From Proteobacteria bacterium DTSAM18 (GTDB lineage: Bacteria; Myxococcota_A; UBA796; GCA-2862545): a stretch of 64,000 nt of DNA. A program made the position numbers and the translations under genes. The notes beneath the pieces are model-generated. The model saw nothing but the letters and a program-made list of their open reading frames with translations. It ran no database searches and was not told the DNA's origin. Of the stretch, positions 1 to 8,230 are shown one piece after another; position 1 is the first letter of the stretch; the number at the start of each line of letters is the position of its first letter. The stretch covers positions 310,001 to 374,000 of the forward strand of contig JARACJ010000004.1 in NCBI GenBank assembly GCA_028767165.1, in the 5' to 3' direction.

Positions 1-2375
1 TTCCGGTCGGGCGGCTCTGGAGCTCCATTCGAACCCAATCAAGGGGTGGCTGGTTCGTATCGTGGAAGTCATCATCGTAGTGGAACGCCACCGCTTTGAT
101 GTAGTCGACCTTGCTTGTGAACCGTCCGGGGTCAAGGTTGATGACAGTGCCGGACCCGTCGAACACACATGTCTCACCCCAGCTCATCTGTGCGGGCGCG
201 TCCATGCCGACAGGTTCGAACAACCTCATCCGAAGGAGACCGGCGCCCCACAGCCCATCGAAATCCACTTGCCGATGGCCGTAGGTACCACTTCCATCCC
301 AGTCTCGATCACCCATCATGAGCATGGAGGTGAAGATGTGGCGTGGGTCGTTGATGAAGCTGCCGAGTGCCGAGCGTGCCCATCCCTTGAGCGCAAGAGC
401 GGCACCAGACACGACAGGGGCAGCGGCGCTTGTACCACCAAAGACTCCCCATTCCTTTCGTGTCATCTTCCCGTCGGATGTGTCGGAATCAAATCGAATA
501 CGACAGTCCGGCTGAGTATCTCCAGGCAACACAGGATCGATGCCATAGTTGTTGGCGTAATTGTTGCCGCCAGCAGGTGTCAGATACTTGGTGTATAGCA
601 ACTCCATTTGCGTCGGGGCCACGATGTCGAGGATCGTTCGGGTGGACCCCCAGACGCTCCTGGGACCGGATGAGGAGTTTCCACTGATCGCTGGTGTGAG
701 ACAGTCAATGTTGTCATCTCTAAAACACTTGGCCCCATTGGCATCGAAAAACTTGTAGTTTCCGACGGTGAAAGCCCCGAGTGCTGCGCCTGGTGGGGTG
801 ATTGTGCATGAATCTTGGCCACCTTGATTGCCAGCGCTCTTGACCACGAACACTCCCGCTTCGAAAGATGACGTGAACAGCTGAGATGCGTTTCCGACAT
901 GTGTGCAGAAGTCGGCAGGGTCGACGGACGCTGAGAAAGAGCTGTTCAACACGTCTACCTTTGTACTCGGCGCGTCGATGAACCTGTATTCTCGGACATT
1001 GTTGTCGGTGTCCAGCCCGTAACCGGTTGCCTCTCGTGCGACCCAGCTACGCTTCAGCGCACCTTGGGAACCTGCACTCCAGTTGGATCCGTGCTCGCCA
1101 TCAGAGATGTCACCGAACATGATGGAAGTCACCGCGTTGGCGTGCCCCTTGAATACGGCGTCCAGTCTCCAAGGAACCTGCGCGCAGGAGGTGGGGTCAG
1201 GAATTTGCGTTGGATTCGTGTCTAGCTCCTGATCCTGCAACACGCAGTTCGGAGGACCAAACAGAGTCGGGTTCAGGCTGCAAGGGGTCACGCGAGGATC
1301 GCCGTTGCCATCCTTGAAGCCCCAATGAGTGTAGTGGATGGAGTTCCCCGTTCCTTCACGAACAACCCCAATGGTGCTCTGGGCCTCGTGACCGTTGTCG
1401 TAGTAGACCTTGGTCTGGATGAGGTTGGCGAGTTCGACCCCATTGATGGAGAATCCTTGATCGGGACCCGTCTGGTCGATCTCACCATCTTCCTCGTAGT
1501 TGGACATGTCGTTCGAATCGACGAGCCTGACGTTGGGAAGCGCAGCAATGGTGTTGATCTTGTTCCATGGGATTTCGAGGTCCTGAACACCGGCCCAGCC
1601 GTGCACGTCGCCGAGGATGGCACCTTCGTTGAGAAGGGACGTCTCCAATGAGGCCAGAAGCGTCTCGCCATGGGCGTCTCGGAGATCGTAGTGCGATTGT
1701 TGTTGTTGTTCCCAGGAGAGCTCGTCTGTGACGGTGCCACTCAACACATCTCGCTCAACGGCCATCATGAGGTCGGCCACGATGGATCGATCCATCTGCA
1801 CAGAGAGCGACGCGGGAATGAGGGTGGTTGGATCGCCGTTTGGTGCGCCCGCAGCCAGGATACGATCGATTTCCGCGCTTGTCGTGGGCGTGGGATCCAG
1901 AACCGGAGGAGGGTTTGTATCCGTGATGGGCGTGAGTGAGGCTTCGGTGGTGGTCTCCCATACAAACGTGGAAATGCCACCTTGGCCTTCCGTCAGTTCG
2001 GAGGACTCGACACCGAAGGTAAGCAACGTGAACGCTTCATCGGAATCTGCTGCCTTACCCAATGAGATGAGCTGATCCCGCAGTGTAGTCGCATCGGTTG
2101 TCGCCAGGGGGTGGAAGAAGCTGGACGAAGAACTGCTCGCGCTGGCTTGTTGAGGCTGGATGCCCATGGGCTGAACGGGCGTGGTGTACAGCCCTGTATC
2201 CCCCGTATCCAAAACCTGGTCCGTGTCGGCGAAGGCGGTATCGCTCGTGGCCTTCGCAAGCGGCACACCATGTTCGAGCGCCATGAACAGCACGAGGGTG
2301 ACGCTAGCAGCAGCGGTGATGCGGCGATAGGTCAGTACCCCGGAAGGGGGGGGGGGTAGGATGGATGTGAGTCAT
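1..2375 (-). CDS. Subtilisin-like (S8) secreted protease, C-terminus beyond the left edge, frame broken at a poly-C tract
   Basis: An open frame without stops runs on the minus strand from about 2340 to base 1 and encodes a subtilase-type protein. Ser motif GGTSAAAPVVSG has its Ser codon at 428-430. The His block GHANAVTSIMFG has His at 1142-1144, and the oxyanion Asn lies in KSAGNQGG (Asn 827-829). Upstream, a stretch ending AALPNVRLVDS resembles subtilase propeptides. The usual Asp-Thr-Gly is not evident; IGVVREGTG (about 1343-1372) sits where it should be. ATG at 2375-2373 has a perfect AGGAG six bases upstream, but 11 C's follow and force a TAG after 23 codons. With 10 C's the frame is continuous and gives a TYRR-plus-hydrophobic signal peptide. 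Base composition is near 50-57% GC in several lines, lower than its neighbours. Sequencing error, phase variation or ribosomal slippage could each explain the break. Confidence 0.82.
2346..2356. repeat. 11-base homopolymer (poly-G on +, poly-C in the protease mRNA)
   Basis: Eleven consecutive G's on the plus strand lie 17 bases inside the 5' end of the protease gene. Ten or thirteen would join the ribosome-binding site and ATG to the long protease frame; eleven leads to a stop after 23 codons. The tract is of the length and position typical of slipped-strand contingency loci. Confidence 0.9.
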
Positions 2376-3038
2376 CGACAGCTCCTGTGTGGCGAGGCTG
2401 CAATTCTCTACCACGTCTGCGGGTTTGTGCTGATTCCGACATCCGCCACAATTCCAAGAGTCCAAGCTGAATCAGGTGAATCGGGATCCAAGATTCGACT
2501 GTTGGCTCGTCGACCAGGCGGGGCGGTTCGGCGGAAAACGGGGATCTCGTAGGGGCATCGCGTGGGGACCCTTGGCTGGAACCGGCAATGTCGTTCGTGG
2601 TCGAACGGGCCCAACGAAGGAGGAACCCGACGGGTGGAAGCCGGGGCGCCCCAAGGGACGCCCCTACGTGTTCTTTGAAAGCCCCGCCGTCGCAGACCCG
2701 TCCCGAACGTACAGACGGTTCCCACCCCGGCGCCCCAAGGGGCGCCCCTACGTCCAACGACATGGACCAGGCCTGCGAAGGGGTGGCTTGGGTCGACACG
2801 TACGGGCGGGCCTTGGCCCGCCGGGGCCTCGAATCACCGGAGCGTTCCGGTGTTTGTGCCCCTCGACGACCGCCGCCCGGGGTCCACACCAGGGCGCCCC
2901 AAGGGACGCCCCTACGTGTGGCGTCCGCGAGACGCCGGTGTGCCTTCCGTCGTGCCGCAGGGGCTCCGCCGTACCCCCACCTTGCAGCTTCCCCCTCGCC
3001 ACGCGAAGTACCTCTAGCCACACGCGCCCGGAGCCCCC
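2376..3038. other. Intergenic region with palindromic repeat cluster
   Basis: This 663-base stretch separates the divergently read protease and thioesterase genes. Its right half holds the GC-rich repeat units listed separately. The open frames crossing it on both strands are products of the repeats (Arg/Gly/Pro-rich, low complexity) and I do not call them genes. The protease promoter should lie in the left 150 bases, which are less GC-rich; I cannot pick a convincing -35/-10 pair. Confidence 0.7.
2548..2918. repeat. Cluster of five REP-like palindromic units
   Basis: Three near-identical units of the form GGCGCCCCAAGGGACGCCCC followed by TACGT lie at 2643-2670, 2729-2753 and 2892-2918. Two degenerate units in the opposite orientation lie at 2548-2575 and 2797-2822 (the latter CACGTACGGGCGGGCCTTGG onward). 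Each core is a self-complementary hairpin; the middle copy has 8-base arms GGCGCCCC/GGGGCGCC. Spacing is about 70-96 bases. This resembles dispersed REP-type elements, not a CRISPR, because units are imperfect and inverted relative to each other. Confidence 0.75.
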
Positions 3039-3854
3039 ATGACCTGGTCCCTCGTCAACAAGCTCACCCACGAATCCGACGGCACCTTCACCGCGCACGC
3101 CTCCGAGCAGTGGCTCCAGGGTCGCTCGCTGTTCGGCGGCCTGCTCGGTGCGCAGCTCATCGCCGCCATGAAGGCCCACCCGTGCACCGAGGGCCGACCG
3201 CTTCGCGGCCTCAGCCTGCAGTTCGTCGCCCCGGCCATCCCCGGCGACGGCCACATCGTGGTCGAGGTGCTCCGCAGCGGCAAGCTGATGACCATGGTGC
3301 AGGCCCGCTGGATGCAGGACTCCCACGTGATGTGCCAGGCGGTCGCCAGCTTCGGCAAGCTACTGTCCAACGAGCGCATCCTGCTGCCGCCGCTGGCCCC
3401 CGAGGTGCCGCCCTTCGACCCGGACATCAAGGCCGTCTGGCTGCCGGACATGCCCACCTTCTGCCAGTTCTTCGACTACCGCTTCGTGCTCGGCGCCGAG
3501 CCGTTCTCGTCGGCGGAGCGGGGCGAGGTGGGCGGCTGGATCCGTCCCATCGAGCCAGTGCTGAACGACGAGGGCCTCATCGTGCACATGCTCGACGCCT
3601 TCCCGCCCACCATCTGGCCCATGGCCCACGGCCCACGCCCCGCCGCCACCATCGACATGAGCGTGCAGTTCCTGTGGGACGAGCCCCCGGGCGACATGAA
3701 GCACCGGCCGTACCTGTACCACGGCGAGACCATCGCAGCGGGCGCCGGCTACTTCGAGGAGGAAGGCTGGCTGTGGAGCGACGACGGCCTGCCCGTGGCC
3801 CGCACCCGCCAGATGGGGATCCTGCCGCCGATGCCCGGTCAGGATAAGGGCTGA
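3039..3854 (+). CDS. Acyl-CoA thioesterase family protein (double hotdog)
   Basis: A 271-residue protein of the TesB-like/thioesterase-like superfamily, expected to hydrolyse acyl-CoA esters in the cytoplasm. The N-terminal hotdog carries SLFGGLLGAQLIAAM followed by RGLSLQFVAPAIPGD, the helix and strand pattern of this family. The second hotdog has AATIDMSVQFLW and an ending typical of the family (MGILPPMP). The substrate is not evident. It reads in the same direction as the TatD gene 26 bases downstream and probably shares its transcript. The upstream repeat cluster ends about 120 bases before its start. Confidence 0.8.
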   Translation: MTWSLVNKLTHESDGTFTAHASEQWLQGRSLFGGLLGAQLIAAMKAHPCTEGRPLRGLSLQFVAPAIPGDGHIVVEVLRSGKLMTMVQARWMQDSHVMCQAVASFGKLLSNERILLPPLAPEVPPFDPDIKAVWLPDMPTFCQFFDYRFVLGAEPFSSAERGEVGGWIRPIEPVLNDEGLIVHMLDAFPPTIWPMAHGPRPAATIDMSVQFLWDEPPGDMKHRPYLYHGETIAAGAGYFEEEGWLWSDDGLPVARTRQMGILPPMPGQDKG

Positions 3855-3880
3855 GCCCCCCTTCCAAGGAGCGCTGACCG

Positions 3881-4690
3881 ATGGGTTGGTTCGACGTGCA
3901 CGCCCACCTGACCTCTCCCCACCTCGTCGATCGCGAGGCGGAGCTGCTGGCCAACGCGAAGGCCGCCGGGGTCACCACCATCCTGTCCAACGGCCTCAAC
4001 CCCCGCGACAACCAGGCCGTGTGGGACCTCTCGAAGCGCAGCGAGCTGGTCAGGCCCTGCTTCGGTCTGTACCCGGTCGACGCGGTGATGCCGGGCATGA
4101 TCCGCCTGGGCATCGACTACCCCCGCGACGAGGAGCCCGCCGATCCCCAGGAGGCCGTCCAGTGGGTCGCCGACCACGTCGAGCACTGCGTGGCCGTCGG
4201 CGAGATCGGCCTCGACCACTACTGGGTGCCCGAGGATCTGTGGGAGGAGCAGGAGGGCGTGTTCCGCCAGCTCGTCCAGATCGCCATCGACGCCGACAAG
4301 CCGATCATCATCCACACCCGCAAGGCCGAGCGCCGCACCTTCGAGATCCTGGCCGAGATGGGCGCGAAGCGTGTGGACTGGCACTGCTTCGGCGGCAAGG
4401 TCAAGCTCGCCCGCCGCATCGCCGACGAGCTCGAGGGCCACTACTTCTCGATCCCCTCCAACGTGCGCCGCTCCCAGAGCTTCACCCGCATGGTCCAGAC
4501 CCTGCCCCGCGAGCGCATCCTCCTCGAGACCGACTGCCCCTACCTGGCCCCCGAGCCCGGCGGACAGTCCGAGCCCGCCCACGTCGCCGGCTCGGCGGCG
4601 TTCATGGCCGAGGAGTGGGGGGTGAGCCTCGATGAGGTGAGGGAGCAGCTCGAGAGCAACTTCGAGAGGCTGATGGGGTTCAGGCCCTGA
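3881..4690 (+). CDS. TatD family metal-dependent hydrolase
   Basis: A 269-residue TIM-barrel amidohydrolase-type protein of the TatD DNase family. Metal-binding residues are visible as FDVHAHL at the N-terminus, the Glu of VGEIGLDHYW, the His in IIIHTRKAE, the His of VDWHCFGGK and the Asp of LETDCPYLAPEP. All key positions are present, so it should be active, most likely as a 3'-5' DNA exonuclease or related phosphoesterase; the exact substrate of such paralogues varies. It follows the thioesterase gene closely and converges on the cyclophilin gene. Confidence 0.88.
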   Translation: MGWFDVHAHLTSPHLVDREAELLANAKAAGVTTILSNGLNPRDNQAVWDLSKRSELVRPCFGLYPVDAVMPGMIRLGIDYPRDEEPADPQEAVQWVADHVEHCVAVGEIGLDHYWVPEDLWEEQEGVFRQLVQIAIDADKPIIIHTRKAERRTFEILAEMGAKRVDWHCFGGKVKLARRIADELEGHYFSIPSNVRRSQSFTRMVQTLPRERILLETDCPYLAPEPGGQSEPAHVAGSAAFMAEEWGVSLDEVREQLESNFERLMGFRP

Positions 4691-4992
4691 GATCTGATGG
4701 GAGGGCTGTGACGGGTTGAGCAGGGAGTTGTTTGATCCAGAGTCTTGGAGGAACAGAGATCTGGAGATTCTCTTGAAATGAGAATTCTCCCACTCCGGAC
4801 GGAATTCCGACCCGGCCACAGGCATCTGTGGATCTCATGATCTCCCAATCTCTGGATCAAAGGGATCCCTCCACGCCCTGCCGCAGACCAGCCGAGGTGC
4901 GGTTCGTTCTCACCATGCTCGGCCCCCAAGAAGAAGAACACCCGGAGAATCCAACGATCCCCCGGGTGACACTCTCGAGCATCGAGCGCGCT
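4691..4992. other. Convergent intergenic region, no gene seen
   Basis: This 302-base region lies between the 3' ends of the TatD and cyclophilin genes. It holds a bulged inverted repeat at about 4763-4790 (GGAGATTCTC, seven-base loop, GAGAATTCTCC) that could end TatD transcription, several GATC-containing words, and the cyclophilin terminator at 4929-4968. No coding signal or structured RNA is recognised. Confidence 0.55.
4929..4968 (-). terminator. Rho-independent terminator of the cyclophilin gene
   Basis: On the minus strand a CACCCGG/CCGGGTG stem with a 16-base loop is followed directly by the pyrimidine-rich tail TTCTTCTTCTT. It lies 25 bases after the stop codon. Confidence 0.6.
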
Positions 4993-5793
4993 CTACTCGA
5001 CGATCTCGGCCTTCACGATGTGATCCAGCCCAGGGAACTCCGCGTTGAGGTACACGTTGCCCTCGCTCTGCATCTTGCCCTGGTGCGGGCCCTTGCCGCG
5101 GGGCGCTCCCTCGCCGTAGCCCCGGTACAGGCTGTCGACGACGTCCATGCCCTCGGTGATCTCGGCCACGGGCGAGAAGCCCATGTTGTCGAGGAACTTG
5201 TTGCGGTCCACGTAGTTGATGAACATCTGCGTGGTGCGGGTGTCCTTGCCGGCGGTGGCGAAGCTGACCATGCCGCGGGTGTTGGACTTGAGGACCGGGT
5301 CGTCCTTGATGCGGGCCTCCTTCCACACCTTGGAGACCTGCGGGTCGCCGTGGATGCCGAACTGGACCATGAAGCCGTCGACCGCGCGGAAGAAGGTGAC
5401 GCCGTCGTAGAAGCCCGCGTCGACCAGGTTGTACAGGCGGTCGGCGCCGAGGGGGGCCCAGTCACGGTGCACCTGCATCACGAAGTCACCCTTGGTGGTG
5501 GTGAACTTCACCTTGAAGGTGTCCGGTGCGGTCTTGTTGGCCGCCTCCGGGTTGAGCAGCCGCTCCTTGCGCTCCGGGGGCATCTCCACCGGATGGGGCT
5601 TGTCGTTGGGCTTGGTGGGACCGCCGGCGGTGGGGGCCTCCTTCTCGGGGGTCTTCTCCACCTTCTCCTTGCCGATGGCGGCGGCCTTGTCGGCCTCCTC
5701 GACCTTGTCGGCGTTGCCCGGGTCGGCGACCTCGGTGGGAGTGCTGGAACCGCCGCAGGCCATCAGGGCCAGGGTGAGCCACACGGTACGCAT
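4993..5793 (-). CDS. Cyclophilin-type peptidyl-prolyl isomerase, lipoprotein
   Basis: A 266-residue envelope lipoprotein. The signal peptide ends in the lipobox LMAC (Cys13), followed by a Lys/Glu/Pro-rich linker of about 70 residues and a cyclophilin domain from about residue 95 to the end. The domain shows TTKGDFVMQV, FYDGVTFFRAVDGFMVQFG and TTQMFINYVD, which carry the catalytic Arg and the substrate-groove residues. It should speed prolyl cis-trans isomerisation of proteins in the periplasm or at the membrane surface. The start at 5793 is chosen for AGGAGG seven bases upstream and for the signal peptide. A short lipoprotein gene lies upstream in the same direction. Confidence 0.9.
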   Translation of the reverse strand: MRTVWLTLALMACGGSSTPTEVADPGNADKVEEADKAAAIGKEKVEKTPEKEAPTAGGPTKPNDKPHPVEMPPERKERLLNPEAANKTAPDTFKVKFTTTKGDFVMQVHRDWAPLGADRLYNLVDAGFYDGVTFFRAVDGFMVQFGIHGDPQVSKVWKEARIKDDPVLKSNTRGMVSFATAGKDTRTTQMFINYVDRNKFLDNMGFSPVAEITEGMDVVDSLYRGYGEGAPRGKGPHQGKMQSEGNVYLNAEFPGLDHIVKAEIVE

Positions 5794-5867
5794 CACGAAA
5801 CCTCCTCGGATGGTTCTGGTGGCCCACAGTGTGCCCGCGGAGACGCCCATGTCAATAGCGACGGGTA

Positions 5868-5903
5868 CCGCCGTCCCGGCTCCGCTGCGAGGAGGGACGG
5901 CGG
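5868..5903 (-). terminator. Hairpin between two lipoprotein genes
   Basis: Perfect 10-base arms CCGCCGTCCC/GGGACGGCGG with a 16-base loop. It lies about 60 bases beyond the stop of the small lipoprotein gene. There is no U tract, so termination strength is uncertain. Confidence 0.35.
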
Positions 5904-5960
5904 CCCGCCGCCGGATGGGTGTGGCCGTCCCGGACGGGGCCCGGGATGGGGTGTGCGGAC

Positions 5961-6479
5961 TCAGAACACGTTGCTGTCGTCCACGTTGAGATCCTTGGCC
6001 TCGAAGGGGCTGCCGATGGCGGTGCAGTCCACCACCTCGATGCCCGGGCACTCGTCGAGAAGGCGGATCTCGTCGCAGATCCAACCGTCGACCCGGTCGG
6101 TGGCGGGGTCGAATTCGCCGTTGGCGGGGTGCTCGAAGATGGCCACGCCGCAGGGGCCCACGTCGTCGGACTCGTCGATCTCGTCGGGCTCGGTGTAACG
6201 GCTGGCTTCGTGGGGCAGGATGAACGCGGTGAGGGCCATCTCGTCGAGCTGCCAGCTCAGGCGGGTGGGCTCGCAGGCGATGGCGGCGTCGATGAAGTCG
6301 TCCACGATCTCCCGCTGGACCGGCCCGAGCCCGCACTCGTCCAGGGAGCCGAGGTTGGTGAATTGCACGTCCATGGAGGCCTCCCAGTCGTCGATCTGAT
6401 CACGGGGACTGGTGTCGGAGGGCGCCTCGTCACAGGCGGCGGCGAACAGGAACAGGCACAGCGAAGCAAATCCCTTCAT
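5961..6479 (-). CDS. Small acidic lipoprotein of unknown function
   Basis: A 172-residue protein with a lipoprotein signal MKGFASLCLFLFAAAC and a short Ser/Thr/Asp linker. The mature part is acidic and contains six further cysteines (for example LDECGLGP, IACEP, WICDE and VVDCTAI), which could form disulfides in the periplasm. I recognise no known domain. The start at 6479 has AGGAGG just upstream. It lies upstream of the cyclophilin lipoprotein and is read in the same direction, with 167 bases and a hairpin between them. Confidence 0.75.
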   Translation of the reverse strand: MKGFASLCLFLFAAACDEAPSDTSPRDQIDDWEASMDVQFTNLGSLDECGLGPVQREIVDDFIDAAIACEPTRLSWQLDEMALTAFILPHEASRYTEPDEIDESDDVGPCGVAIFEHPANGEFDPATDRVDGWICDEIRLLDECPGIEVVDCTAIGSPFEAKDLNVDDSNVF

Positions 6480-6904
6480 GGGGACCTCCTTGGACGGTCG
6501 AATACAGTTTTGTGCGTGTGGCGTGGCCACAGGTGTGCCCATCGGGGTCCGAACGGGAGCCCTGGCACGTGTCATCGTGGTTGTCTGCTATCGGATTGGG
6601 TCGATTACAGATGTGTGAACACATGCGCACATTGGAGACATGTGTTTGTTTCGATTCACGACGGCCATCGGGGCCCGCCGTGGGTGAACCGGGTGGCGCG
6701 GGTTTCTCGGGGCTCCGATGGCCGGAGCGGAAGAAGCAGCGTCTCCCGTGGGTTCGCCTTCTCTACTGGAGCGGGACCGGTCCTATTGCACGGGGTTTCC
6801 CACTTTTTCCCCGATCTCGTGAGATGGGGCCCGCCAGGTACTTTTTTCGAAGTGTACGTGGTGTGCCCATGGGATACGACCGGATGCCCATGGCCCCACC
6901 GGTT
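6480..6904. other. Intergenic region with an AT-richer core
   Basis: This 425-base region lies between the small lipoprotein start and the response-regulator stop. The segment 6585-6660 is clearly richer in A/T than the surroundings and contains the inverted repeat ATGTGT-GA-ACACAT (6611-6624); it is the likely promoter region of the lipoprotein gene. No sigma-54 type -24/-12 element is evident, and I see no gene. Confidence 0.45.
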
Positions 6905-8227
6905 TCAGTCGAGCCCGTACTTCTTCAGCTTGTTGTACAGGGTCCGCAGGCCGATGCCGAGGTGGGCCGCCGCCTTTCGCCGGTTGTGGTCGTGCAGCTC
7001 CAGGGCGGCCTCGATGGCGGCGCGCTCCGCCTGCTCCATCGTGGGGGCGGGACCTGCCGGGGCCGTATCGGTGGGCGCGGCCCGGGGATCGCGCACGTCG
7101 TCTGCGTCGATGGCGCCGCCGGAGGCCAGGATGGCGCCCCGCTGCAGCGCGTTGGACAGCTCGCGGATGTTCCCGGGCCACGCCCGCGACAGCAGCACCT
7201 GCTCGGCCTCGGGGGTGAGCCGGAGGTCGGGACGCCCGAGATCGAGGCGGATGCGGCCGAGCAGGTGCTCGGCGAGGGGCAGGATGTCGGCGGGACGGTC
7301 TGCCAAGGCCGGCAGGTGCAGGGGGAACACGGCGAGGCGGTGGTACAGATCCTCCCGGAACCGACCCTCCTGCACCCGCTGCCACAGGTCGCGGTTGGTG
7401 GCCGCCACCCACCGCACGTCGACCTTGATGGTCTGGTGGCCGCCCACCCGCTGGAAGGTGCGCTCCTGCAGCACCCGCAGCAGGCGGGCCTGCAGCTCCG
7501 GCTGCAGCTCGGCGAGCTCGTCGAGGAAGAAGGTGCCGCCGTCGGCCAGCTCGATGAGTCCGCGTCGCTGCTCGCTCGCCCCTGTGAAGGCGCCCTTCTC
7601 GTGGCCGAACAGCTCGCTCTCGAGCAGGGTGGGGGACAGGCTGGCACAGTTGATGGCGATGAACGGACCGGACGCCCTCCTGGGCGACCGGTGCAGCGCC
7701 CGCGCCGCGACCTCCTTTCCGCTGCCCGACGGGCCCAGGAGCAGCACCGACACATCGGTGGGCGCCACCTTTCGCAGCTGCTCCCGCACGGTCATCATCC
7801 GTGGGTCGGCGTAGGCGAGCGGCACGTGCTCGGGCTGGTGGGCCTGCACCATGGCCTGCAACTGGTGGCGCTCCACCGCCCGGTCGACCACCGATCGCAA
7901 GGTCGCCGGGCTCTTCAGGGGCTTCTGCAGGAAGTCGAGCGCCCCGAGCTTCATCGCCTTCACGGCGACGTCGACGGTGCCGTGGGCGGTGAGCACCAGG
8001 ATCTGCACGTCGGGGTGCTCCGCGGCCACCTTCTCCACCAGCGCCATGCCGCCCATGCCGGGCATCGACAGGTCGGTGAGCATCACGTGGAAACGCTGGT
8101 CGTCGAGGGCCTTCAGGGCCTCCTCCGCCGTGCCCGTGGGCGTGACGTCGTGGCCCGCGAGCCGAAGGGCCTGGGTGAGGAACGACCGCAGGCCGTGTTC
8201 ATCGTCGACGACAAGGATCTGGGCCAT
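6905..8227 (-). CDS. Sigma-54-dependent response regulator (NtrC family)
   Basis: A 440-residue three-domain activator. The receiver domain (1-120) has the acidic pocket VVDDE, phospho-acceptor Asp52 in MLTDLSMP and Lys102 in LQKPL. The AAA+ domain has Walker A GPSGSGKE (165-172), the sigma-54 contact loop GAFTGA (212-217), Walker B GTFFLDEL and the R-finger region FREDLYHRL. A Fis-type helix-turn-helix ends the protein (RRKAAAHLGIGLRTLYNKLK). It should be phosphorylated by the kinase encoded three bases upstream and then open sigma-54 promoters. Its target genes are not shown by the sequence. Confidence 0.95.
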   Translation of the reverse strand: MAQILVVDDEHGLRSFLTQALRLAGHDVTPTGTAEEALKALDDQRFHVMLTDLSMPGMGGMALVEKVAAEHPDVQILVLTAHGTVDVAVKAMKLGALDFLQKPLKSPATLRSVVDRAVERHQLQAMVQAHQPEHVPLAYADPRMMTVREQLRKVAPTDVSVLLLGPSGSGKEVAARALHRSPRRASGPFIAINCASLSPTLLESELFGHEKGAFTGASEQRRGLIELADGGTFFLDELAELQPELQARLLRVLQERTFQRVGGHQTIKVDVRWVAATNRDLWQRVQEGRFREDLYHRLAVFPLHLPALADRPADILPLAEHLLGRIRLDLGRPDLRLTPEAEQVLLSRAWPGNIRELSNALQRGAILASGGAIDADDVRDPRAAPTDTAPAGPAPTMEQAERAAIEAALELHDHNRRKAAAHLGIGLRTLYNKLKKYGLD

Positions 8228-8230
8228 GGA

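Noticed and set aside
2548-2918. Possible CRISPR array
   Set aside because: Units are imperfect, in both orientations and unevenly spaced, and no cas genes are present.
2332-3042. Overlapping Arg/Gly/Pro-rich open frames in the repeat region
   Set aside because: They are translated palindromic repeats; no ribosome-binding site or family pattern.
6550-6580. Sigma-54 promoter near TGGCAC
   Set aside because: The -12 GC element is missing at the required spacing.
6867-6893. CCATGGG/CCCATGG inverted repeat as terminator of the response-regulator gene
   Set aside because: The loop is 13 bases and no U tract follows on the minus strand; likely chance or weak.
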